From G965215145 sp965215145 (GTDB lineage: Bacteria > Bacteroidota > Rhodothermia > Rhodothermales > JANQRZ01), in the NCBI GenBank assembly GCA_965215145.1, contig OZ244038.1:3534001-3598000 (forward strand): DNA of 64,000 nt, written 5' to 3'. The notes under the pieces are model-generated. The model was given only the letters and a program-made list of their open reading frames with translations. It was not told the origin of the DNA and did no database searches. Numbering within the stretch: position 1 is the stretch's first letter; each line of letters begins with the position of its first letter. Shown piece by piece: positions 29,471 to 36,609 of this stretch. The position numbers and the translations under genes are program-made.

Positions 29471-30018
29471 GGCTGCACGTCGGCGGGGCTTTCTTCTAGG
29501 AGCGCGCCCGTAGCGTCGATCACGACGGCGAACTCGGGCTCGGTGATCGCGGCGATCTCGGCTTCGGACCGCCCGCCGTCCTCGGCGAGGTGGCGGAGGG
29601 TCTCGACGCTGACCGTGTCGGCGCGGGCGGTCCCGGCGATCACGGCGTGGCGCGGGGTCGGGTCCATCGGGAAGGTCCAGAGGTAGTCGCCGTCGTCACC
29701 ACGGGGGACCTGCACGCGGACGGGCTCGCCGCCGGGGTTCTCGAGCGTCATCCAGCAGCCCTTCTGCATGCACACCTGCGCCAGCGTCCCCTCGACGCGT
29801 ACGGCCTCGCCGTCGACGGCCGTCGGATCGGCGGCGAGGGCGGCCGGCGTGAACGTCGCCCCGTCGCCCATCGGGGTGTCACCGAGGGCGAGGTAGCCGT
29901 CGAGGTCGACGGACTCCGCCGCGTTCACCGTGCGCTCGCCGGCGACGACGGCGCCCTCGTCGGGCTCGGGCGCGGCGCAACCGATGAGGAGAAGAGGGAG
30001 GAGCAGGAGGATTCGCAT
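29467..30018 (-). CDS. DUF4920 lipoprotein in the nuo operon
   Basis: 183-aa lipoprotein: signal MRILLLLPLLLIGC, then a domain with VEGTLAQVCMQKGCWMTLEN (about residues 75-95). This VCxxKGCW signature is typical of the DUF4920 family; the two Cys could bind a metal or form a disulfide. Family function is unknown. It lies between nuoG and the small basic protein and nuoF in a tightly packed operon, suggesting an envelope role linked to respiration (inference). Its stop codon is provided by a palindromic repeat. Confidence 0.82.
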   Translation of the reverse strand: MRILLLLPLLLIGCAAPEPDEGAVVAGERTVNAAESVDLDGYLALGDTPMGDGATFTPAALAADPTAVDGEAVRVEGTLAQVCMQKGCWMTLENPGGEPVRVQVPRGDDGDYLWTFPMDPTPRHAVIAGTARADTVSVETLRHLAEDGGRSEAEIAAITEPEFAVVIDATGALLEESPADVQP

Positions 30019-30030
30019 GGCTTCGGCGTG

Positions 30031-30058
30031 GTAGGGGCACGATGCATCGTGCCCCTAC
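30031..30058. repeat. Palindromic repeat (GTAGGGGC family)
   Basis: GTAGGGGCACGATG and CATCGTGCCCCTAC are perfect 14-bp arms. It lies between the DUF4920 gene start and the small basic protein stop. Confidence 0.95.
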
Positions 30059-30080
30059 GGTGGTCAGGTGGTGACGGGGG

Positions 30081-30278
30081 TTACTTCTTGCGCTTCTGGT
30101 CGCCGCGGTCGCCCTGGCCCGAGGGCACCGTCGTCTTCGCCTTCTTCTTCACGTCCTGTCGCAGCGACTTCGTGACGTCGTCGCTCTCGGTGAACTTGCC
30201 GTCCTCATCGCGGCGGACGTACCGCTTGTCGCCCTCGTGGGGCTCGATAAGCTCGCGCTTGCTTTTCTTGTCGGCCAT
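30081..30278 (-). CDS. Small basic protein (65 aa), conserved-looking
   Basis: 65-aa very hydrophilic, charged protein with no membrane segment. It starts MADKKSKRELIEPHEGDKRY, continues VRRDEDGKFTES, and ends in a Lys/Arg-rich tail with TTVPSGQGDRGDQKRKK. From memory, short proteins with this EPHEGDKRYVRRD signature occur in many bacteria, annotated as hypothetical. It has a nucleic-acid-binding flavour from composition only. It is embedded in the nuo operon 34 nt after nuoF. Confidence 0.82.
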   Translation of the reverse strand: MADKKSKRELIEPHEGDKRYVRRDEDGKFTESDDVTKSLRQDVKKKAKTTVPSGQGDRGDQKRKK

Positions 30279-30312
30279 GACAGTCCTCGGTCGGTTGGTG
30301 GATGGGAGGGGT

Positions 30313-31689
30313 TCAGGTTACGGGCGCGGGGTCGGCCGTGGCGAGGCCGGCGCCGTCGCCTTCGAGGCTGGCCCCGGCGAAGGTGGCCGGGCGGCACTTC
30401 GCCTCGAAGTCCTCGCGGAACCGGCGGATCGTCCAGCGGACGGGCCACACGGCGGCGTCGGCGAGGGCGCAGATCGTCCGCCCCTCGATCTGGTCACAGA
30501 GGTCGAGCAGGAGGTCGAGGTCGCGGAGGTTGCCCTCGCCGTTGTCGATGCGGGTGACGAGCTTTTCGAGCCAGCCGCAGCCCTCGCGGCAGGGCGTGCA
30601 CTGCCCGCACGACTCGTGGTGGTAGAAGTGGGTGACGCGGCGGAGGTACGAGACCATGTCGGTGTCCTCGTCCATGATGAGCATCCCCGCCGTGCCCATC
30701 ATGGAGCCCGCGTCGCGGAGGCTGTCGGCGTCCATCGTCGTGCCCTCGCAGAGCTCGGCGGTCAGCGGTGGCGTGGACGAGCCGCCGGGGACGAGCGCCT
30801 TCAGCCGCTTCCCCCCGCGCATCCCCCCGCAGACCTCCTCGATGAGGTCGGAGATCAGCATCCCCGTGGGGTACTCGTAGGCGCCGGGCCGGACGACGTG
30901 GCCGGAGATCCCGTAGATCGTCGGGCCGGGGTGGGTGTCCGCGCCGACCCCCTTGAACCAGTCCGACCCGCGGTTGACGATCAGCGGGACGTGCGCGAGG
31001 GTCTCGACGTTGTTGATCGTCGTCGGCCGCGCCCAGATCCCCTTCTGCGCAGGGAAGGGCGGCTTCACGCGGGGGTACGCCCGCTTGCCTTCGAGGCTCT
31101 CCATCAACGAGGTCTCCTCCCCGCAGATGTACGCCCCGGCCCCCTTGTGGACCACGATGTCGGTCGTGAACCCGCTCCCGAGGATGTCCTCCCCGACGTA
31201 CCCCTGCTCGTACGCCTCGGCGAGCGCACGCTCGAACTGCACGATCCAGTCGGCGTACTCGCCGCGGATGTAGAGGTAGCACGCCCGCGCCGTGATGGCG
31301 TAGTTGGCGAGCAGCATCCCCTCGATCACGAGGTGGGGGTTGAACTCGAGGAGCTGGCGGTCCTTGAACGTGCCGGGCTCGGACTCGTCGCCGTTGCAGC
31401 AGAGGAACCGCGGGACGTCGGGGTCGACGGGCGGCATGAAGCTCCACTTCAGCCCCGTATTGAAGGCGGCACCGCCGCGCCCCCGCAGCCCGCTCGCCTT
31501 GACCTCGTCGGTGAGCCCCTTCGGGTCGAACTTGCTCTCCGAGAGGACGGCGCGGAGGGCCCGGTAGCCGCCGTGCTCCTCGTAGACCGAGAGCCGGTGG
31601 AGGTCGCGGACGGGCGGGAGCAGGACGCGCTCGTAGCTCCGCCAGTCGCCGGCCTTCGTCTGTCCGTTCGTGATCGGGGGGGGCTCCAT
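30313..31689 (-). CDS. nuoF: NADH-quinone oxidoreductase subunit F
   Basis: 458-aa NADH- and FMN-binding subunit of complex I. The FMN site is GLRGRGGAAFNTGLKWSF near residue 68, the NADH-binding region FLCCNGDESEPGTFKDR near 93, and GAGAYICGEETSLMESLEG near 180. The 4Fe-4S N3 ligands are ESCGQCTPCREGCGW near 358 with a distal Cys in RTICALADAAVWPV. The C-terminal ~30 residues extend beyond the usual end. It is separated from nuoE by a Uma2 gene. Confidence 0.97.
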   Translation of the reverse strand: MEPPPITNGQTKAGDWRSYERVLLPPVRDLHRLSVYEEHGGYRALRAVLSESKFDPKGLTDEVKASGLRGRGGAAFNTGLKWSFMPPVDPDVPRFLCCNGDESEPGTFKDRQLLEFNPHLVIEGMLLANYAITARACYLYIRGEYADWIVQFERALAEAYEQGYVGEDILGSGFTTDIVVHKGAGAYICGEETSLMESLEGKRAYPRVKPPFPAQKGIWARPTTINNVETLAHVPLIVNRGSDWFKGVGADTHPGPTIYGISGHVVRPGAYEYPTGMLISDLIEEVCGGMRGGKRLKALVPGGSSTPPLTAELCEGTTMDADSLRDAGSMMGTAGMLIMDEDTDMVSYLRRVTHFYHHESCGQCTPCREGCGWLEKLVTRIDNGEGNLRDLDLLLDLCDQIEGRTICALADAAVWPVRWTIRRFREDFEAKCRPATFAGASLEGDGAGLATADPAPVT

Positions 31690-31701
31690 CGGGGGACGGT
31701 T

Positions 31702-32469
31702 CTAGGGAAGGAGGTCGGCGATGGGAATGGCGGCGTTGGGGGCCGCCAGAGGCGTGAGCGTGCCGCCGACCTCGAGCATCGTCACGTCGCGGTAGACGTA
31801 CCCATCGGGGCCACGGTAGACTTCAACGCGGGCAGCGTTCACGTTCACGATCCAGAACTCCGGCACCCCCGCCATCGCGTAGAGCGGGAGCTTAAAGTCG
31901 CGGTCGGTGATGTAGGACGTCACGGCGATCTCGACGAGGAGGACCGCCTCGGAGGGATGTCGCTCGGCGTAGTCGGTGAAGTGACCCTTGACGACCGCCA
32001 CGTCCGGCTCCGGCTCCGCCCCGCCGGGCTCGGCAAACGGGAGCTGCGTGCGCACGTCGAAGCCCTCTTGGAACACCCCGCGGAGGACGTCTTCGACGGC
32101 GCGGAGGGTGACGGAGTGCCTGCTTCCCTGGGGGCTCATCGCGTAGACCGTTCCGTAGAGGAGCTCGGCGTGGGTGTCGGGGGGGAAGACGCCGGCCGCG
32201 ATGAGGCGGTCGTACTCGGTGCGGGTCCAACGGTACTCCCAGGCCGAGGCCGTGCGCTCCTCCGGGGGGATCGAATGGCGCTGCCCGCGGACGTCCTGCT
32301 CGACGATCATCCCATTGATGAGTTCGACCCGCGTGCCGGGTTCAAACACACCCGCTTCACCCATCCGATGATACTGCTCCACGGTCCAGCGATACGGCCG
32401 AGCGTCCGACCCCGGCGGCGGGGCCGGCGCGCGCTGAAGGCCGGGCGGGGGCGGGGCGACAAACGACAC
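31702..32469 (-). CDS. Uma2 family protein inserted in the nuo operon
   Basis: 255-aa Uma2/DUF820 protein with a GTG start 2 nt after the nuoE stop, and 12 nt before nuoF. The catalytic-like core is PEPDVAVVKGHFTDYAE (Asp), EAVLLVEIAVTSYITDRDFK (Glu...Lys), YAMAGVPEFWIVNV. Unusually, the N-terminal segment is present twice: RPYRWTVEQYHRMGEAGVF and WEYRWTRTEYDRLIAAGVF, each followed by a P-E/D-T-hydrophobic-E-L pattern, indicating internal duplication. Its place in an energy-metabolism operon is unexpected and may reflect insertion. Confidence 0.8.
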   Translation of the reverse strand: MSFVAPPPPGLQRAPAPPPGSDARPYRWTVEQYHRMGEAGVFEPGTRVELINGMIVEQDVRGQRHSIPPEERTASAWEYRWTRTEYDRLIAAGVFPPDTHAELLYGTVYAMSPQGSRHSVTLRAVEDVLRGVFQEGFDVRTQLPFAEPGGAEPEPDVAVVKGHFTDYAERHPSEAVLLVEIAVTSYITDRDFKLPLYAMAGVPEFWIVNVNAARVEVYRGPDGYVYRDVTMLEVGGTLTPLAAPNAAIPIADLLP

Positions 32470-32471
32470 GG

Positions 32472-33158
32472 CTATTCGAGGGTCTGCGAGACGGGCGGCG
32501 TCTGGTATGTCTCCGTCTCCGTCACGTCCGAGCGGCGGTTGCCGCCGAGGTCGTCCTCGTCCTGCGGCAGCGTCACGCTCTCGAAGGCCGGCATCTTCCC
32601 CGCCCGGAGTCCTTCGAGCAGCCGGTCGCACTTCACCGGGGTGAGGTTGTGGACGTACGGGCCGTTGGTGACCTGGAGCATCGGGGCCGAGCCGCAGGCG
32701 CCGAGGCACTCGACCTCCTGGATCGAGAAGAGGCCGTCGTCGGTGGTCTGCCCGCGCGTGATGCCGAGCCGCTCTTCGAGGTAATGGAGCATGTCGTAGC
32801 CGCCGCAGAGCTGGCAGGAGAAGCACGTGCACACGTCGAGCACGTAGCGCCCCATCTCGGTCTTGTAGTACTGCGTGTAGAAGGTGGCGACGCCGTAGAC
32901 CTTCGGGAACGGCAGCTCCAGCGTCTCGGCGACGAACCCGATCACCTCGGCCGGCAGCCAGCCGAACTTCTCCTGCGCCATCCACAGCGCGCGCATCACC
33001 GCGCCGTCGGCCGTGGGGTACTGCTCGACGTAGGCGGCGATCCGGTCCCGCTCGTCGTCCGTCCACACGAGGTCGGCCTCGGCGACGTGGCGCTCGGGCT
33101 CCTCGGTCGGGAGGTACTGCGGCTTGGGCGAGACGCCGGGGGCGTTGGGGGTAGACAT
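32472..33158 (-). CDS. nuoE: NADH-quinone oxidoreductase subunit E
   Basis: 228-aa 2Fe-2S subunit with thioredoxin-like fold. The N-terminal helical part includes IAAYVEQYPTADGAVMRAL and MAQEKFGWLPAEV. The cluster ligands lie in DVCTCFSCQLCGG (Cys-x4-Cys, with two additional Cys) and VECLGACGSAPMLQV (Cys-x3-Cys). The C-terminal 45 residues form an unusual acidic/threonine-rich extension. It is in the nuo operon between nuoD and the Uma2 gene. Confidence 0.96.
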   Translation of the reverse strand: MSTPNAPGVSPKPQYLPTEEPERHVAEADLVWTDDERDRIAAYVEQYPTADGAVMRALWMAQEKFGWLPAEVIGFVAETLELPFPKVYGVATFYTQYYKTEMGRYVLDVCTCFSCQLCGGYDMLHYLEERLGITRGQTTDDGLFSIQEVECLGACGSAPMLQVTNGPYVHNLTPVKCDRLLEGLRAGKMPAFESVTLPQDEDDLGGNRRSDVTETETYQTPPVSQTLE

Positions 33159-33162
33159 CGGG

Positions 33163-33238
33163 GTTTGCAGTTTGGAGTTCGGAGTTCGCAGTCAGTCGTT
33201 TCTCATCAACTGCGAACTGCAAACTGCGGACGGCGAAC
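33163..33238. repeat. Heptamer-array hairpin in nuoD-nuoE spacer
   Basis: The left arm is four consecutive heptads GTTTGCA, GTTTGGA, GTTCGGA, GTTCGCA. The right arm, read on the opposite strand, is GTTCGCC, GTCCGCA, GTTTGCA, GTTCGCA. The arms are imperfectly complementary around a ~17-nt centre. It runs from just before the nuoE start to the nuoD stop codon, filling the spacer. Confidence 0.85.
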
Positions 33239-34593
33239 TATTTATCCGCTTCGCCCATGACGGGGTCGATGGAGCCGATGAGGACGACGGTGTCGGCCAC
33301 CATCGCGCCTTCGAGCATGTACTCGAGGCCCTGCAGGTTCTTGAACGACGGCGAGTTCAGCTTCATCCGCCACGGGCTCCCGGTGCCGTCGGAGACGAAG
33401 AAGAAGCCGAGCTCGCCCTTCGCCCCCTCGACGGCGTGGTAGGACTCCGCGCCCTGCGGCGGGGCGACCCCGGTGTCGGTCATCATGAAGTCGTGGATCA
33501 TCCCCTCCATCGAGTAATAGACCTCGTCCTTGCTCGCGTAGGTGACCTTCGCGTTGTCGGCGCGGACGGGGCCCTCGGGGAGCCGCGCGAGGCACTGCCG
33601 GATGATCTTGACCGACTCGATCAGCTCCTCGACGCGGACCATGTAACGCGCGAAGGCGTCGCCCTCGGTGCGCATCGGGATGTTGAAGTCGACGTCCTCG
33701 TAGACGAGGTACGGCTCGAAGCGGCGGATGTCGTAGTCGATCCCGCAGGCGCGGAGGTTGGCGCCGGTGAACCCGTACTCCAGCGCCTCCTCGGCCGTGA
33801 TGGTCCCGACGCCGACGTTGCGCTCGACCCAGATCCGGTTGCGGTCGAGGATGCCGCGCCAGCGCGGGACGTCGGCCTCGAAGGCGTCGCAGAACTCCTC
33901 GATCATCCGGAGCGCCTTCGGGCTCACGTCCGTCGTCAGCCCGCCGATGCGGCAGTGGCTGACCGTGAAGCGCGCGCCGGCGATCTCGTCCATGATGGAG
34001 TAGATCTCCTCGCGGTACTTGAAGGTCCAGAGGAAGACCGAGATCGCGCCGGCGTCCATCACCATCGTCCCGAGCCAGAGGAGGTGGGCCTGGATGCGGG
34101 CGACCTCCGAGAGCATCGTGCGGAGCCACTGCGCCCGCTCCGGGACCTCGACGGCGGCGAGCTTCTCGACGGCGAGGCACCACGCGACGTTGTTCATGTA
34201 CGGCCCGAGGTAGTCCATCCTGTCCGTGTACGGCATGAACTCCTGGTACGTCTTGACCTCCGAGAGCTTCTCGACGCCGCGGTGGAGGTAGCCGAGGTCG
34301 AGCAGGCAGGTCTCGATGGTCTCGCCGTCGAGCTTCGTGACGACGCGGAGGACGCCGTGCGTCGCCGGGTGCTGCGGCCCGATGTTCAGCGTCATCTGCG
34401 CCTCCAGCGGGTCGGCGTCGTGCTCGACGAAGGCGTGCTTGCTCTCGAGCTGTTCGTAGATCCGCCGGTTGTGCTCGGGCCAGAAGGTGAACACGTCCTG
34501 CTCCTCCCCCCGCCCGATGGGGCGCGGCGCGGTCGGCACGCGCTCGGCCACGCGGTCGCTGACGGTGTCGAACGGGCTCGTGCGGGGTTCCAT
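33238..34593 (-). CDS. nuoD: NADH-quinone oxidoreductase subunit D
   Basis: 451-aa 49-kDa-type subunit forming the quinone site with NuoB. Motifs: LNIGPQHPATHGVLR near residue 69, GYLHRGVEKL near 100, YTDRMDYLGPYMNN near 120, RIGGLTTDVSP near 215, and a C-terminal IGSIDPVMGEADK corresponding to the usual D-V/I-V-x-GE-x-DR end. NuoC is encoded separately upstream, so there is no CD fusion. It is flanked on both sides by heptamer-array repeats. Confidence 0.97.
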   Translation of the reverse strand: MEPRTSPFDTVSDRVAERVPTAPRPIGRGEEQDVFTFWPEHNRRIYEQLESKHAFVEHDADPLEAQMTLNIGPQHPATHGVLRVVTKLDGETIETCLLDLGYLHRGVEKLSEVKTYQEFMPYTDRMDYLGPYMNNVAWCLAVEKLAAVEVPERAQWLRTMLSEVARIQAHLLWLGTMVMDAGAISVFLWTFKYREEIYSIMDEIAGARFTVSHCRIGGLTTDVSPKALRMIEEFCDAFEADVPRWRGILDRNRIWVERNVGVGTITAEEALEYGFTGANLRACGIDYDIRRFEPYLVYEDVDFNIPMRTEGDAFARYMVRVEELIESVKIIRQCLARLPEGPVRADNAKVTYASKDEVYYSMEGMIHDFMMTDTGVAPPQGAESYHAVEGAKGELGFFFVSDGTGSPWRMKLNSPSFKNLQGLEYMLEGAMVADTVVLIGSIDPVMGEADK

Positions 34594-34597
34594 GGGA

Positions 34598-34664
34598 GTC
34601 GTGGGTTGTGAGTCGTGGGTTGTGAGTAGAGAGAGCTCAAAACTCAGAACCCATCACTCAGAAC
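34598..34664. repeat. Heptamer-array hairpin in nuoC-nuoD spacer
   Basis: The left arm is GTCGTGG, GTTGTGA, GTCGTGG, GTTGTGA, GTAGAGA. The right arm, read on the opposite strand, is GTTCTGA, GTGATGG, GTTCTGA, GTTTTGA. An inner GAGCTC marks the centre. It runs from the nuoD start to the nuoC stop codon. Confidence 0.85.
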
Positions 34665-35362
34665 TAGTCCTTCGGGACGTTGCCGTGGGCGCGGGCGAAG
34701 GGGTCGGGCGTGAGGGTGCCGTCGGTGCTCTGCGGCGGCAGCGGCAGCGAGCCGGGGATGCCGAGCGTGGGGAACTCCTTGCGCTGCGGGTGGAAGTCGA
34801 AGTCCTCGGGCATGAACATCCGCCGGAGGTCCGGGTGGCCGGCGAACCGGATCCCCATCATGTCCCACGCCTCGCGCTCGTGCCAGCTCGCCGCGCGCCA
34901 CACGCCGGTCACCGTCGGGACCTCCTCGCCGTCGTCGACGCGGAGCTTGACCCGGAGCCGCTTGCGCTCGCTCATGTTGACGAGGTTGTAGAACACCTCG
35001 AACCGCTCGTCCTCGGTGAACCGGTCGATGGTGCCGAGGTCGGAGAGGTAGGTGAAGCCGAGGTCGTCCTTGAGGAACCGGGCGACCTCGACGATCCGCC
35101 CGCGGTCGACGTAGACGGTGTGCTCGTTGGCGTACTCGGTCACGGGGCCGACGGCGCCGCCGGGCGCCTCCCCGAACCGCTCCTGCAGCGCGGCGACCGT
35201 CTCCGGCACGAACGTCGTCTGCCGGGCGAGGGGGTTCTTCCGGGCGAGCTCCTCCTTCGGCGGGGCCTGCGGGGTGAAGAGGAACTTCAGCGTCTGCTTG
35301 TCCTGCGCCGGGTCCACCGTCGCGGTCGAGTCCGACGGGCTCCCGATGGGCTCCTTGATCAT
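34664..35362 (-). CDS. nuoC: NADH-quinone oxidoreductase subunit C
   Basis: 232-aa 30-kDa-type peripheral subunit. Conserved segments are FTYLSDLGTIDRF, RFEVFYNLVNMSERKRLRV, the signature ASWHEREAWDMMGIRFAGHP near residue 160 (the family W-x-E-R-E-x-x-D-M-x-G-I motif), and RRMFMPEDFDFHPQRKEFP. The N-terminal ~60 residues are poorly conserved. It follows nuoB by 18 nt and precedes a heptamer-array spacer. Confidence 0.95.
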   Translation of the reverse strand: MIKEPIGSPSDSTATVDPAQDKQTLKFLFTPQAPPKEELARKNPLARQTTFVPETVAALQERFGEAPGGAVGPVTEYANEHTVYVDRGRIVEVARFLKDDLGFTYLSDLGTIDRFTEDERFEVFYNLVNMSERKRLRVKLRVDDGEEVPTVTGVWRAASWHEREAWDMMGIRFAGHPDLRRMFMPEDFDFHPQRKEFPTLGIPGSLPLPPQSTDGTLTPDPFARAHGNVPKD

Positions 35363-35380
35363 GGCGGGCTTCGGGTGAAC

Positions 35381-35950
35381 TTAGACGGTGAGGCGGGCGG
35401 TCTCCTCGGCGGTGGCCGGGCGCACAGCCGGCGCCGGGGCGACGGGCGCCGTGGCGACCGGCCCGCCGACGGGCTCGCGCTCGTCGTGGGCCACGGAATG
35501 CTGGTTCCGGATGTTCTCCTGGAGGTCCATCATCGCGTGGATCACGGCCTCCGGGCGCGGCGGGCAGCCGGGGATGTAGATGTCGACCGGGAGGAAGTTG
35601 TCGACGCCCTGGACGACGCCGTAGCAGCGGTGCATCCCGCCGGTCGAGGCGCAGGCGCCCATCGCCATGCACCACTTCGGGCCGGGCATCTGGTCCCAGA
35701 TGCGGCGGACGGCGTGGGCCATCTTGTAGGAGCACCACCCGGCCACGATCATGAGGTCCGCCTGGCGGGGGCTGAACCGCATGGCCTCGGCGCCGAAGCG
35801 GGACACGTCGTACTTCGTCCCGGCGAACGCCATCATCTCGATGGCGCAGCACGCGAGCCCGAGCGGCATGGGCATCAGCGAGTTCGAGCGCGCCCAGTTG
35901 ACGACGGCGTCGACGGACGTGGTGAGGAAGCCTCCTTCGGAGCCAAACAT
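35381..35950 (-). CDS. nuoB: NADH-quinone oxidoreductase subunit B
   Basis: 189-aa subunit binding cluster N2. The ligands are the tandem Cys in MPLGLACCAIEMM, one in AMGACASTGGM and one in DIYIPGCPPRPEAVI. RFSPRQADLMIVAGWCSYKM is the conserved middle. The last ~35 residues are an Ala/Pro-rich tail beyond the usual C-terminus. It follows nuoA by 109 nt in the same direction. Confidence 0.97.
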   Translation of the reverse strand: MFGSEGGFLTTSVDAVVNWARSNSLMPMPLGLACCAIEMMAFAGTKYDVSRFGAEAMRFSPRQADLMIVAGWCSYKMAHAVRRIWDQMPGPKWCMAMGACASTGGMHRCYGVVQGVDNFLPVDIYIPGCPPRPEAVIHAMMDLQENIRNQHSVAHDEREPVGGPVATAPVAPAPAVRPATAEETARLTV

Positions 35951-36059
35951 GGGGAGCCGGTGGGTGCGGGGGTCGGCGTGTACGCGCGGGCCGGGGGGCG
36001 GTTTTCAGCGATGGGTGAAAGCCCGGCGATTCCGTAGTCGCGGCGAGCCTGGGTCCGGT

Positions 36060-36431
36060 TCAGTCCCAGTCGAGCCCGCCCTTCTTGATGTCGTAGACGA
36101 GGCCGACGAAGAGGATCAGGATGAACACCACGGCGACCCCGATGGCGCCGAGGGCGGCGCCGGCCGCGAGGAAGTCGCCGTAGGCCACGGCCCACGGGTA
36201 CATGAACACGACCTCGACGTCGAACACGATGAAGATCATCGCGACGAGGTAGAACTTGACCGAGTACCGGTCGCGCGCGGTGCCGACCGGGTCCATGCCG
36301 CTCTCGTAGGGCGCCGCCTTCGTCCGGCGCGGCCGGCGCGGGCCGAGCCACTCGGCGCCCTTCAGCAGCGTCATCGCCAGCCCGAGGGCCAGCAGGATCA
36401 TCAGGAAGATGGGGCCGAAGTTCTCGAGCAT
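36060..36431 (-). CDS. nuoA: NADH-quinone oxidoreductase subunit A
   Basis: 123-aa membrane subunit with three predicted helices (about residues 5-22, 62-82, 90-112). Family motifs: PYESGMDPVGTARDRYSVKF near 42, and FIVFDVEVVFMYPWAV near 70. The ATG at 36431 is chosen because the upstream frame lacks similarity, and TACCTTCC (36464-36457) lies ~26 nt before it as a likely -7 element. It is the first gene of the nuo operon, downstream of purB. Confidence 0.95.
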   Translation of the reverse strand: MLENFGPIFLMILLALGLAMTLLKGAEWLGPRRPRRTKAAPYESGMDPVGTARDRYSVKFYLVAMIFIVFDVEVVFMYPWAVAYGDFLAAGAALGAIGVAVVFILILFVGLVYDIKKGGLDWD

Positions 36432-36456
36432 CGGGGGGCGCGGCGGGAGGGGACGG

Positions 36457-36464
36457 GGAAGGTA
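36457..36464 (-). promoter_or_regulatory. Candidate -7 element of the nuo operon
   Basis: TACCTTCC on the minus strand, about 26 nt upstream of the nuoA start, resembling TAnCTTG-like elements before other genes here. No clear -33 TTG is visible. The leader that follows is pyrimidine-rich. Confidence 0.35.
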
Positions 36465-36530
36465 CGGGTGGGGGTGAGAGCGGGGGAAAGGAAGAAAGGG
36501 GGAATGGAGAGGGGTAGAAAGGAAGGAGCC

Positions 36531-36609
36531 GTAGGGGCAGACCCACGTGTCTGCCCTCGCCCAGGGCATGCCCGCCGCCGGACAGGGCGACCACGCGGGG
36601 TGCCCCTAC
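36531..36609. repeat. Composite of two GTAGGGGC-type elements
   Basis: Outer ends GTAGGGGCA (36531) and TGCCCCTAC (to 36609) match. Inside, GGGCAGAC/GTCTGCCC forms one hairpin and GGGCGACC...GGTGCCC a second, imperfect one. It looks like two neighbouring elements fused or one inserted in another. The TAG of the minus-strand GTAGGGGC is the purB stop codon. Confidence 0.8.

Noticed and set aside
29590..32784. A 1064-codon open frame on the + strand across the nuo operon
   Set aside because: It is antisense to nuoF, nuoE and the DUF4920 and Uma2 genes, all of which have clear motifs. It is Arg/Gly/Val-rich without any domain; high GC removes stop codons from such frames.
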